Assembly (NCBI GenBank): GCA_963855995.1
Contig: OY979717.1
Span: 61,968,243 to 62,032,242, forward strand
DNA: 64,000 nucleotides
DNA from: Muricea muricata
Taxonomy: Eukaryota > Cnidaria > Anthozoa > Malacalcyonacea > Plexauridae
Reading direction: 5' to 3'
Part shown: one piece after another, positions 46,899 through 59,560 of the stretch
Layout: every line of letters starts with the position of its first letter
Position numbering within the stretch: the first letter of the stretch is position 1
Translations under genes and position numbers: made by a program
Notes under the pieces: model-generated
Seen by the model: only the letters and a program-made list of their open reading frames with translations
Database searches by the model: none
What the model was told of the DNA's origin: nothing

Positions 46899-47952
46899 AT
46901 GAGTTCTGATGTCAATGATTTGTTGCGAAGAAGAAATGATCCTGGTTATCTTAACTGGCTAGCTGTGGCTGATGCTCTTATGCTCCTCAGTGATGGTCTC
47001 CGACCGTATGCAGAGAATAAAATGAAGGAACTCCATGCTTTAATTACAACAAACGTTGGCGGACCTGGAGTTACATGCCCTTGCAGTTGTGTCCCTGGAA
47101 AGAAATCGAAATCAAACCCTCATGGAGGAAGAGCGCCTTGCGCTTGGGCACAACAACTGAAGAATTTTCACAATTTCTACAGCAAGAATGCTATTCCTTG
47201 GCATCAAAGTCTTAGTAGCCAATGGCATGATCCAGCCAACGGATACTGGGAGATCGCAAAGTTATTCATGTGTGATTTAGGAAAAAATTGGGCAACAGTT
47301 AAAGATGCCAAATGTACTGATGTTGGACCCCTTCTTAACTTGCTAAGATTTTGTAAGTATTTTAAAATCCAGCATTCTTCATTGGATGCCGTTAAAGACT
47401 GGCGTAATAAATGTGCTCATGCACCAGAGCGAACACTTAGCGACATCGATAAGCAAAATGCCTTTAAAGACATTGAAATTTTAGTGAATGATCCTGAGCT
47501 GGCTGGGATCAAAGAAGTTCAAGACGTCCGCCCCATTATCAAGAAGACAGAAACGGCAGATATCTCAATATTACAAAATGACGAGCTAAAGATTATTCAA
47601 GAATTTTCGCGCGAATGTCAAATTGAAACACAAGCAGAAATTAGGGAGGTTTCAAAAAAGATCGACAAATTAGAAAGCGTTGTGAACGAATTGACAAAAG
47701 GTGTTTATAAATTATTAGGAGGTGCAGAGAAAGCGGTCAGATATTTGGTTTCTGCTGTTTCATTGGCACTTTTATTCGCAGTGTCTTTTACTGTGCGTAA
47801 GATCCCAGGAATGTTGTGGTCTTTAATGGTATTTTACATGTTTTCTCAAGTTGGGGAGAGAAATGTGATGATAGATTATGGTAAGATAATCAAAGGATTT
47901 TGCATTGTTTTAATCGTAACTTTAGGAACGATTCTGCTTGAAACAATCTTGG
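46899..47952 (+). CDS. HEPN-coiled coil-membrane exon, copy 3 (intact)
   Basis: Starts at the ATG of CAAAATGAG, shared by all units. Residues 17-175: DZIP3-like HEPN domain, with LNWLAVADALMLLSDGLRPY, a Cys loop (CPCSC), and Arg169-Asn170...His174 in DWRNKCAHAP, the R-N-x-x-x-H motif of HEPN ribonucleases. About 225-275: charged helix/coiled coil. Membrane segments at about 281-299 (LVSAVSLALLFAVSF), 304-317 and 333-351 (FCIVLIVTLGTILLE). The exon most likely ends with G at 47952 and splices in phase 1 to 48264, making the N-terminus of a 2580-residue HEPN-TM-NACHT-ANK protein. If unspliced, translation runs three more codons and stops at 47966, giving a separate 355-residue membrane protein. 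Confidence 0.8.
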
Positions 47953-48263
47953 GTGGGTTGTGCTAAGGTGGGTAGTGGTGGTAGGTAATTGTGGGTAATT
48001 GTCTTTTTTAATCCTTACAACTACTGCAATTTTGTAGCTCATTTTTGAACAGACGGTGTTTAAAATTGAGCGACAAAATTACAGTAGGCGTAAGAATTAA
48101 AAAGAAAATTTTATCAAAACGATATGATGGATTATTTCTGGAAAATTTTGAGAAATCTTAGTACAGTCGTAGCAAGAAGGAATCGCAACACTATACACTT
48201 GTAGACAAGCTAAAAACATTCCAAATGCAATATTTGTAAGAATTCACTTTTATTCTACTGTAG
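47953..48263 (+). other. Predicted 311-bp phase-1 intron, unit C
   Basis: Donor CTTGG|GTGGGT, acceptor TTTTATTCTACTGTAG|GTTG. It joins G|GT as a glycine codon, so that TILG continues as CPIAITKSPIS. The acceptor is conserved in all three units and the reading phase fits exactly. The in-frame TAA at 47964-47966 is removed. Confidence 0.7.
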
Positions 48264-51200
48264 GTTGTCCAATTGCAATAACAAAGTCACCAATAAGCCA
48301 TTTCGATTTCCAAGAATTTGATTTCTCTTCTTACCTTGCATACAAAAGCGAGGGATTCGTTGGTCGGAAGTGGTTTTTCTTGGAATTAGAAAATATCTTT
48401 GAAGAAAGTCCAAGTACCGCGGGTGTTCTGATTACTGGTGAACCTGGGTCTGGAAAATCTGCACTAATGTCGCAACTGATATGTTCACCGTTTTCCAGTT
48501 TGCTTATACATGAAAATACAATTGGTTATCATCTGTGTGAATATTCTGAGAAAGGAAAACGTGACGGAGCAAGGTTTGTACGTAATTTAGTTGATCAAAT
48601 TGCGGTTAAATTGCCTAAATATTCCGAACATGTCAAAAATAACGAACGACTACGGCTGGAACTGAATACACGTTGTCACAAAGATCCTACGAGCTGTTTC
48701 TTTACCACAATTGTGGGACCTTTACGAAAGCTACAACAACCTAATACCCTACGATTTATCATAATTGATGCTTTGGATGAATGTTTTGAAAGTGACGCAA
48801 TTTCATCATCCGAAATTTTGGACATTTTGAAAAGTAAAATAATGGCTTTCCCAAGGTGGTTAAAGGTCATATTGACTTCTCGAAATTTGACCTCAGTTAC
48901 ATCTAAAATTCCTCAAGTTGTCAATAGAATGTCACTATACGCCACGGACAAACGGAATGTAAAGGATATCCGTTTTTATGTGTCTCGTTTTATGTCTCAA
49001 AATTCGCATTTTTTTGACAGAATGTTTGCCGCAGTTGATCCGATTAATTCACGGACTAAAGGCATTAAAATATTCCTTGACGAAGTAATTACCCGAGCAG
49101 AAGGCAACTTTTTGTTTGTGGCGACAACATTACAATACATAAGCGATACGAGGGGGAAAGTTGATTTACAGTCCTTACCGACAAGTTTGTTTGCTTTGTA
49201 TAAGGAATACTTTGAAAGACAATTTAGTGTCGATAGATTTGGTCCGTTCAGGTTTGTTTTAGAAGTATTGCTGGCGGCTTATTCTCCTCTTCAAGCTCCA
49301 AACTTTGAAGAGATTCTTAAAAGTGAATACGAAGTGAACAATTTTGCAAAACCTATTGAAAAAGTGTCTTGTTTCTTGCGATTTGGACCAGATGGAACAG
49401 TGGCAATATATCATCAGTCGTTCGCTGAGTGGTTAACAAATCAATCTCATTTTCTTTCCATTAACAAAACACGAGGTCATCAAAGTATTGCTAAATTTTT
49501 AATACGTCACATGCGAGAAAGACACGGGAATGTCACGTTTGGTGAACTAACTGAACTTTTCATGCATATTTTGTCAGGGGGAGAATTGAATATACAAGAA
49601 ACTGCGATGAATCTCTTTGATATTACAGAGATGCGTGAGGCAAAAATGAACCAATCTATACTACATTATCTGGCGACAAAACCACCAAACTATCTTCCTG
49701 TACTTGATTTTTTCTTGCAGAAGTTTAAAATGATTGACGTCCTTGATGCAAATAACAAAACACCTGCGTTTTATGCCGCATCTGAAAGAAATGTGAGAAG
49801 TTTGAAAAGTTGCATTGATAATGGCGCTAATGTTGCTTCGTTTTTGGAAGGATTCTCCGAGTTAGATTCAGTCTCTATTGTTGTTACAAATACAGGTATC
49901 GAAGAGTTTAGCCTGATGCACTTAGCAGCTGCTAAAGGATACGAGGAAATCGTTGAACTTTTATTACAAAACAAGATGAGCTTTCTCGATTTTGGGAAAC
50001 GTTATCCAACACCTCTTCATTTAGCAGCGTCAAATGGTCATTTGGAAGTGGTTAGGCTGTTCTATGATTACAATGAAACGTTTGATTTAATCACACTTCA
50101 TCATGCAGCAGCAAGAAATCACTTTTCAGTTGTTAATTATCTACTATCGACAGTTGGACTACGAGATCGTTGTGTACCATGTCAACCTGGACACTTCTCA
50201 GAAATTAGTCATAAGAAACTGACTACACAGGAAAGTCACGGATTTTTTTGTGAAACAGCTCTTCATGCTGCAGTATCTCGAGGCCTGATTGATATTGTAA
50301 AGCTGCTGCTAAATTTTGGAAAAGAATCTCTTGAATGCAAGCATCATTCTGGGAAGACAGTTTTGATGGACGCCGTGGAAAGGAATAATACCAAAATGGT
50401 GGATTTACTATTGACGTCTGGAGCAAATATCACGGCGGCCTGTGGACGTAAAATGTCAAAGGATAGTGTAAATCAAATCTGTTCTGCTTATGCTACCCGC
50501 AAGAAAGATTTTTTGTACACAGTTTACTGCGTGAATGAAAGTTGCAGATGTGGTTACACAGCTGTTCATATCAGTGCCAAATATGGGTTGTGGAACATTG
50601 CAGAAAAACTGCTTAGTGGAAGAACTGAAGACATATTAGACATTAAAGATTGTGCTAATGATAGTGCTACACTAGTTGCTATTATATATGATCACAAAGA
50701 CTTTGTCAACAATATCAACATGTCTCTGAACAAAATAGGACACTATTTAGTTGGATCAAAAGTGGTCAAACTAGCAACAGCATACTGTTCGGTTGATGTA
50801 GCAAATGGTTTCTTAGATCACATAATTCATAATGATGAGGACATATGGAATGTTCTAATGAAGCTTGTTAAATGGTCGCCGTGTGACGAATTAACGATAA
50901 TACATAATTCCCATTGCTTAGATGCTTTTAAAGATAGTGATCTTTGTGAAGCAGAAACGAAAGAGAAGGAATCGAAAAGGCGCTTGAATGTAATTAAGTT
51001 GTTAATGAAAACAGAGCAGAAGTCATCAAACTTGGACAGGAAAGATCACAAAAATAGGACACTTTTGCATTACGCTGCTGCTAATGGATTTGTTGGGGCG
51101 GTAAAATACCTGGTTGAACTTGGTGCTGACGTACGTTTAAACGACGAAAATCGTGACACACCATTAATGATTGCATTAAAGTACTCGCCAGTTAATGACC

Positions 51201-54200
51201 AAAATCCCAGTGCTTCGTATACCTGCTACACTACAAACGATGGTCAATTTAGTTCCTGCAAGACTACCTGCTACGATGAAACTGTAAGCTACCTTATTCA
51301 GGCACAGAAAGCAAATATTTCAAAATGTGACAATGAAAGTGAACTTATATTGATGAAAATAACTAGAAAACAAATGCCCTTGAGTTTGTACGCCTTGTTG
51401 AAAATTGGTGTTGACTGGAATTGTCGCTTGAATTTTCTCACCTCAGCAATGCTGCGTCATTTAGATTTCGGTGGTGAGGAGGTCACTGAAGTGATAAAAA
51501 TATTTGAAGTCGATGTTTCTGTAAAGTGTGGAATTTCATTTTCAGAGTCCGAGTTGCATAGATTGGTCTACTTTTCAGCACCCGGTGAATTTGGAAATTT
51601 CTTTGCACCTTCTTTAAATAATAAACGCTTACTATTACAGATATTAATTGATCGTCATCCTAGAGGCGTTCGTGTATTGGACGAATGTTTTGATGCTGAA
51701 GGATATTTACCAATACACAGAGCTGCTCAAGGTGGAAATCTTGTTGCTTTAAGATGGTTGAAAAATGTCGGAGTTAACATACTGCTCAAAACACGAACTG
51801 GTCTCACTGCTCTTGATCTTTCTTTGCTTTACTTAAGAGATCATAGTGAGAATACACATGTTAGGTATCGAAATAAATGTTTCGAAGAAGTTTTTCATGC
51901 ATTTTTGGTCTCATCACATAAAAACTACAGCTCAGATTTTTCCACCTCCCGTTTTTCTAAACACCCTATTTTACACGCAGCAGCTGAAATCGGACTAGAT
52001 GTGTTGATAGATGTATACAGCAAGGCTTTGGAAATGATTCCAGGTTTAAAGAAGAGAAAGTTTGTACTTCTTAATGAACAAGATGAGAAGGGATTTTCAC
52101 CTCTTCACATTGCAGTATATCATAGTCGTGAACGAGTTGTTAAGTATCTTGTGGACCTTGGCGCTGATATTAATATAAAGGACAACAACAACCTTACTCC
52201 ATTATTGTTTGCACTGTTGGCAGTTCCTGTTCATTCCAATAAATCTTATCTAGATAATCGTTGTTACACTACGGATGACGGTTTGTTTACGTCTTGCGGA
52301 ACTACCGCGCCCCGTGACGAACTCGTAAGATATTTGATCTCACAGCAGAAATCAACTATCTCGAAATGTGATGGTGAAAGTGCCTTTTTATTAAATATTG
52401 TGATTGAAAAACGAATGCCCCTGAGTTTGTACGCTTTGTTGAAAATTGGTGTTGATATTTATTGCCAACGGAACGAATGGAGTTCGCCATTTTTACAGCA
52501 TATGAGAAGGGGAGGGCGGAAAATAAGCGACGTGTTCAAAATATTTGAAGTGAATATTTCTGTTCAATGTGAGATGTTTTTTATTTTTTCAGAGCTTCAC
52601 CTTCTTTCATACATACCTGTATCAGATGATTTTGGTAATTTCTTTAATTTTTCTCTAAGCAAGAAAAAGTCTCCTTTTCAAAGATTAATTGACAGTCATC
52701 CTAGAGGTGCTCACATACTGAACGAATGTTACGATGATGACGGATATTTACCAATACACAGAGCTGCTCAAGGTGGAAATCTTGCTGCTATAAAATGGTT
52801 TAAAAGCGTCGGAGTTAACACACAGCTGAAAACACGAGATGGTCTCACCGCTCTTGATATTTCTGCAAATTATTTGACAGGTGATAGCTATGTGATCTAC
52901 TTGAATAATTTTGTTCAGGAAAATACGAAATATGGACGTGAATGTTTTAAAGAACTGCTGCTAGCACATTTTGACAAGTTGCAGAAAAATTACAGTACAG
53001 GGTTTTCTAGTATTTTACACACTGCGGTGAAAATTGGTCTGGAGTTTGTGAAAGATGTATACGAAATTGCTTTAAGTATCATACCAGGCTTGAGAAAGAG
53101 CAAATATCTGCTTCTTGATGAGCAAGATGCTGATGGAAATACACCTCTTCATGTCGCAGCCATCAATGGTCGTGAACGTGTTGTTAAATATCTAGTGGGT
53201 CTTGGTGCAGATATCAATATCAAGAACAAAGGGAACAATACTCCAATGTTAACTGCACTTTTTGCCATTAAGACCTACATGGAAAACCGCTGCAACACCA
53301 CTGTAGACGGTTTGTTCACCTTATGTGGAATCACTGTCCATGATGAAATTACAAGTTACCTTATCTGGTTGCAGAAATCAAGTATATCGAAGTGTGATGA
53401 TGACACTGCTCTTTTGTTAAATATTGTGATTGTAGACCGAATGCCCCTAAGTTTATACAGTTTGTTAAAAATTGGTGTTGACATTCATTGCGAAGCGGGT
53501 ATTTGGAGTTCCCCATTTTTAAAACATGTCACACGCGGAGGTCGGGAAGTTAGTGAAGTGTTAAAAATGTTTGAAGTGACTGTTCCTGCTAAATGTGGAA
53601 TTTCGTTTAGGCTTTCTGAGCTGCACCTTATCTCCTACACTTCAGTATCTCACGATTTTGGTAATTTTTTTAAGCCTTCGCAAAATAACAAAACTTCTCC
53701 TTTTCAAAGGTTAATTGACAGTCATCCTAGAGGTGTTCGTCTATTGGACGAATGTTATGATGCTCAAGGATATTTACCAATACACAGAGCTGCTGAAGGT
53801 GGAAATCTTGTTGCTATAAAATGGTTTAAAGGCGTCGGAGTTAACACCCAGTTAAAAACACGGAATGGTCTTACTGCTCTTGATATCTCTATATTATACA
53901 TAGGAAATGCCAATCATAGAGAACCTAAGGTTCGTTTCATAAATGGTTTTCCTGTTTTTTTTCATTGGAGGCATCCTCCTTTGATGCTGTCAAAATATCG
54001 AACGAAGGTGTTTAAGGAATTACTGGCGCTTGCCACCACAATGACTATGCCAGCGTTTCAATGTGGTCCAGCCTTAGAAGGGCTCTCTCCGCTTCACATA
54101 GCAGCTGTAAAAGGGATGTCCGTGTTACAGTACGTCCACGAAGAAGCATCTAAGATATTTCCTAGTTTTCCAATAAACTGTGTTAATAAACACCAGTTAG

Positions 54201-54952
54201 ATCCGTTGTATCTGGTTCAATTTTATGAGAGTCTTAAGAATGAAGGGTTAATCTATAAATATTCGGCAGAAAGTTCTGACGACGTAGATGAAAAGACCGA
54301 ACGTGGAAAGACAGGAAATGAAAACAACCTTGATTCAAAATTTAGTCATAGTGGTAACACTAGTGTGCCTGCTCCTCAATATCCAGATCGTGAAGTCGAC
54401 TACATAATGGCGTTCAATTATTTATATCGTGATTTGTCTTCTGGGCATGAACCATATCGACTATATCGAAATTTATTTGAATTAACATTTAAGGATGTAC
54501 GTATAGAGGACTGTCCAAGTTATTATAGCAACTTTCCGAAATACGAAGATGCTGAATCCATACAAGGAAAGGCTGATCAGTCTCAATGCGGTTCAAAAAT
54601 ACCTTATAATTACTACAGGACAATATGTATGCGCGAAATCAATGAATACAGAATTTTTGCGTGGAAATGTAATGAAATGCTAAAAATACTTCAAATGCAA
54701 ATGAAATTCAAAAGAAGAAACCGTCGATTTAGTCAGCTAATTTTGAGAAGATTGGGCTGGAGCAATGATGATTTACAGGGAAAAAATATCGATAATGGAT
54801 GGCCATTTTATTTTTTACATAAAAAGCGCATGAAGAAATACGAGGCCTTTAAGTATATTGAAACTTTAAATGCAGCTCTCGAAGTTGCATATATCTACTT
54901 TCATGACAATCATATATATAACTTATTCACGGATGTGTTTGAAGATGATTAA
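48264..54952 (+). CDS. NACHT-ankyrin STAND exon, copy 3 (intact)
   Basis: Open for 2229 codons after the acceptor. There is no ATG before the Walker A motif: the first Met is the one in GKSALMSQL, so initiation inside this exon would lose the P-loop, which argues for splicing to the HEPN exon. NACHT: TGEPGSGKS, FIIIDALDECFE, LTSR, winged-helix end YHQSFAEWL. Then ankyrin repeats in the same order as copy 1, the three Cys supermodules (CYTTNDGQF, CYTTDDGLF, CNTTVDGLF), and a C-terminal tail with GWPFYFLHKKRMKKY. It is clearly diverged from copy 1 in the NACHT C-terminal half and in the later ankyrin units, but nearly identical around 50270-51420. Likely an ATP-dependent sensor or scaffold tethered to a membrane by the HEPN exon; ligand unknown. 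Confidence 0.85.
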
Positions 54953-57900
54953 CGCAATTAGTAATTGTCATAGATATAGGTAATTGTTTCATTATTTTAC
55001 GTCATGATCAAGTTTGACGTTTAGGATAAGACGTGGTATACACTGTATAAATTCTGTACTTGTCCCCCAACAAGGCCACACTCAGCAAAAACAGTACCAA
55101 AGAATGAAAACTCAGGAGTCTAAAACATACGAGACGCTTTCCTAATTAGCAAGTTGAAAATGGCTTCCGTCCTTCCCAACAGACAAGATGAATTTGCGCC
55201 TGTCAGTTTCATCCATCCAATGTTGATCAGGTTATGTTAATTTCTTGAATTCAGCATTACCAAAATGGTAAACCCTTTCGCCCGAACGAACATGTAATGA
55301 TTACGTCAAAGCATTTACAAATGCGATCACATTCCTAATCCTAGGCTGATACACTGTGGAAACAGGGAGGTCTATGCTAATCTTAGGTCACTGGGAATAA
55401 GTAATCCAAGAGCTGTGGAGTTGCGAGTTGCCAGTTATGAGATGAAATTTAGGCAGGTTATTAGATTGTTAGGAAGAGAAATAAAATCGATGCGATTGAG
55501 AATGAGCAGCAAGTCCGTAAGTTAACGTGAAAATCGAGCATTATTATGACCGTTAACAAATTGCAGCTCGCATATAGCTACAGCTTGGCTCGGCTTCACG
55601 CCGTGTAAGTTTCGCTAATCGTTTGGCGAGAACCTTACGGTTGGAACCCAAGCCTAATATGCAACCCGCAACTCCAAAAGTTCGGTAATAATGAGCAGAT
55701 TGTGACATCTTATCAGTGACGAAATAATAGGTGTGCTTTGGCAGGAAAACAGTTTTACAATGTTACTATATCTGAAAATCTATTTACATCTGAAATTGAT
55801 GATATTTAAATTCAAACGTTTATGTTGATAAAATGTGGCAATACCTTAATTACGAAGCGAATTATGTCTACGAAAAGAATATTGGATTGGTCTTAAACCT
55901 TAACCCCGTTTTCCATTTGCGTATTTCGCCGCCGCTGGCGGAAAATTTAATAAGTTGTTCTTTCGCGCCCTCAGTGATCTCAAGCCGAAGCCTACAACCT
56001 CGTGCAAAAATGTTTGAGACTTGGTATTCCCTCCCCCTTCCTCCTAAAACAATGTTTTTGCTGCGTTACTAGACCACATGATTTGCTGAAAAAGATGTCC
56101 TCACCTCAACACTGTGAATAGGGGGGGGGGTTAAGTAATAATAAATCGAGACGTATACGGGTATAGCCTTGTCAAAATAAAAAAGACATTTAAAACAAGT
56201 TATGTCTCATAATTTTTGCTTGTGATTATCTACGCCCTCTGGGATATAATAAGGCGACATATAGGCCATTACCTGTATGCTAAAAATATGCCTAGAAAGT
56301 TATTTCGTTGCACATTTCGAGAGGCTAATGATTTCTTTCATAACGAAGTGGAGGAGACTGCTAAATCAAATAATAAAAGAAGCCCTCTGCCAGTGTGCAC
56401 AACAACAGGAAATCGACTATATTTTGCTGATGATACCATCTACAGTCCCAAAAAATTTTCGGATTGTGCACATAATTGGACAAAAAACTCTATTACGCTG
56501 ATAACTCTCATTAGTTCATTGCTGAGATATGCCTTTCCAAAGTTTTTTAAAAATGCCGAGTCAGCATTTTCGTATCTTCACCAAAGCTTGTGTTGACAGG
56601 TTATATGCAGATTGCAGAGGAAAGACTTATTTTGTACTAGTACTTTAAATTGTGTGCCACAGTGTGTAAATTAAAAGTAGTTATGCAATTTGTCAGAAAA
56701 CTAAAATGGGACTAAAAATTTTCATCAGTTACCTAATACCTCTGAAAGAAACCTACAATGTGAAATCTGTTGCACATTTTGAGAGAATGACTGGCACATA
56801 ATATCAATGAACATTGAAAATGTAACATTGTAATGTCTAATCCACAAAACTATTTATACATTTATCTGATAGGGGCTGAATTCGGATATGCGGAAAAACC
56901 CAATCAAGTATCATTCCATGTTGAACTGGAAATAATGACATTTACCACCAAAACGCATTATTAATCACTTTGTTTACAGTGACAAAGCAAACATGCGAGG
57001 ACAGAATTTTAGGTTTTTTGTGTTATCTTATTAAATTTTGCTCCAAATATGGTATATCGAGTGTGTTTCTGTCATGGGTTCGGTATAATGTCACATTCTC
57101 TATCCCTTTGTTTCACAGCCACTGCTTTCATTTTTCAGAATTCTTTTTGTTGTTGCAACTCACACATTTGGAGAGCCCAGTACATGTTAAGTTTAGAACA
57201 CTAGATCACCTTTGTTCTACTGTCAACCAACCATCTATGGTTTCTAGGCCTTCACCCATTAAATGAACTTTTGTATTGAGCAGTCAAGGACTCAAGATGG
57301 ATTAGTTGGGTACTTGCGGGCCAGACCCGTACACGGTATTTACTACTATCTAATACAGTATTTATGTTATACCTAGTATAAACTGTGTTACTTTAATATT
57401 GACCAGATATAACTTCAGTTAGCGCAGGACATACTTCACTTGTAACTGACATATTTCTAGTTAATGGGGAAGGCAACAAAAATTTAATGCGTCACATTTG
57501 AAAAAGACTCGAAAAACAAAGTCCCTCATCTTGCATTAATTTTTACTATGTTTTAGTGACGTCACAAAAGGGATAAGCTATTCAAAGCTACTCCTAAATA
57601 CTTACTAACAATCAAATATTGATTAAAACCTTTCCAGTCCGTGTTGAAATTCAGCGAACTTACCGCACGTGCGTTTATGGGCGCATTTCGTTTTCTTCAA
57701 ATATTCTTACATTACAAAGCATTATTTACAAAAGAAGTCACAAATTTTTTGTACGTCCATATAGTAGTCCAGTATGGAAAGTATGGTAGTTGCACACCCG
57801 ATAATTTTAATTACGTTCAGGTTTGCAGTAGCAGGGAGACTGGGGGAGACCTGAGGAGGTCAGGAGGATACACCAAGACAAGACTGGAAAGTTCGGAAAG

Positions 57901-58001
57901 TGCGCGCCGGAGATTTACGAAAGTTAATAAAAAATTTTTGTTACTGAGATTTGATTACTCGACGATAATAAGTCCTCAACCAATATATTAATTGATGGAA
58001 C
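54953..58001. other. Intergenic, no gene recognised
   Basis: Three kilobases downstream of unit C. Open frames at 55833-56072, 56216-56596, 56970-57266 and 57641-57991 show no recognisable domain and no second copy in this window. A G run lies at 56130-56139. Exons of an unknown gene cannot be excluded. Confidence 0.4.
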
Positions 58002-58233
58002 TTAAGGCTGTTTTCCAATTACGTGTTTTTCACACGTATGTACACGCATGTAAATTTCTGAATCAATTTCAATATTACATTTGGAATGAACAAATGTTTT
58101 GATGGAGAGGATTCAGCATACTTTGGTGATTCTAAACTTTTTAGTGATTCTGTACATACTTTAGTTAGTGATCATTAAACTTTTATGTGCGTTGACGCAC
58201 GTGTAAAAACGGATCACTGGAAAGCAGCCTTAT
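58002..58233. mobile_element. Short TIR element (MITE), 232 bp
   Basis: TTAAGGCTGTTTTCCAATTA at the left is matched by the inverse complement ending in GGAAAGCAGCCTTA at the right. About 37 bp of imperfect inverted repeat, including the GTTTTT/AAAAAC and CACACG/CGTGT blocks. Borders TTAA and TTAT. Non-coding. Confidence 0.65.
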
Positions 58234-58481
58234 GTGCGCTGGTTCCAGTGATGCTATTTCTTTAGGATTTAATTTAATTTTAATTTTAATCAATTTTTCA
58301 CAATTAATATCCAAACAAACAAACATTACAATCACTAACACATTATATAATCATACAAATAACATGTGACTGGAGAAAGGAACAGAACTTACTAATTGAC
58401 ACCTGATCCCTAAACTATAATCAATAACCACATTCATAAATTAATTAACTTAAGTACACTAACAAAAATATATTGTCCTTA

Positions 58482-59560
58482 AACCGAGCCAGATGGGCAG
58501 TAAAGTGGTAATTTTGCCTTGTAATATCTTTGGAGACCGCTCGTAAATGTCGATATTGAGACATGAGATTTTAGTTCTATTTGGAGATTGTTCCATAGAT
58601 TCGCCGACCAATAATAAAACAAATTTTTAAAGTAATTTTGCTTGTGCTTCGAAACGAAATGAAAGTTGTTTACGTTGTAATTACGTCCCGATTTATAGCC
58701 TGGTTTGTAGGTACATAAGTACTTATTGACGTCCATAGGCATAGATATAAGTCCCATTTTGGATTTGTGTAATAGTTGCTGGTCTGACATCTCTCGGCGG
58801 AACACTAGTGGAAGTAGATTCGTTTCAACCAGTCTTTCTGGATAAGACAGAGGTAGTTGGGGTAGCTTAGGATAAGCTTTGTCGCTCGCCGTTGAACATT
58901 TTCAATTATTGAGCGGTACTTTATGGTGTTAGGAGACCAAGCATTACTCGTATATTCCAATTTCGGCCTAACCAGGGTGCAGTATACGAATCGCCTAGTG
59001 GCGGGGTCGTGTATGACCCTACATAATCTCTTAATGAGACCAAGAGTTTTGCTGGCTTTCGCAGCAGGTACCTCGATGTGCTTAGGCTATGCATATGATA
59101 GGTCGCTGGATACAGTGATTCCAAGGTTTGAGATGTGAGCAACATGTTTGAGTGGCTGACCATCTAGGGTATACTGCGTATGACTCAACACTTTCTTCCT
59201 TGAGATGTGCATTATCATGCATTTGTTACGGTTGAATCCATTTTAATATCTGTACTCCAGTTATGAATGTTGTTGAGGTCTTCCTGAAGTTAGGTGCTTG
59301 AGTTGGGATAGTCAGGGGATCGATAGAGTTTTCAATCATAAGCAAAAAACGCGAGTTTTGATTTGGATTGAATATAATCTTGGGCGTCAATGCAATACAC
59401 CAGAAAGAGTAGTGGGCCTAGTATAGAACCTTGCGATACGCCAGAGGTAACAAGAAGCCAGTCGGAACAGACGCCTTGAAGAACGACTCGTTGATCCCTG
59501 TCAGGAAACAACGTTCGTGGTTTTGTTGTTTCCTGTTTCCGTTGTTTATGATACACAAGC
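58482..59560 (-). pseudogene. LINE reverse transcriptase fragment
   Basis: Minus-strand reading begins in the RT palm with SGVSQGSILGPLLFLVYCID and KLAFFAYD (the F-A-D-D site now reads FAYD). It goes on through frame changes to DLSYAKHI, KTLGLIKRLC, LVRPKLEYTSNAWSP and IENVQRRATKLIL. It ends with NYFKNLFYYWSANLWNNL and a stop at 58479-58481. It is 5' truncated and frameshifted, CR1/Jockey-like. It is unrelated in detail to the LINE at 16.5-20.4 kb. Confidence 0.75.

Noticed and set aside
48380-54952. NACHT-ankyrin frame as a stand-alone gene starting at 48380
   Set aside because: That codon is TTG. Open frame and conserved protein sequence (YLAYKSEGFVGRKWFF) extend upstream to a splice acceptor, and the first ATG lies after the Walker A motif.
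56216-56596. 126-codon frame and overlapping 74-codon frame at 56277
   Set aside because: No recognisable domain, no second copy in the window and no splice context; cannot be supported as a gene.
57641-57991. 116-codon plus-strand frame
   Set aside because: No domain, composition not protein-like at the end, nothing conserved in the window.
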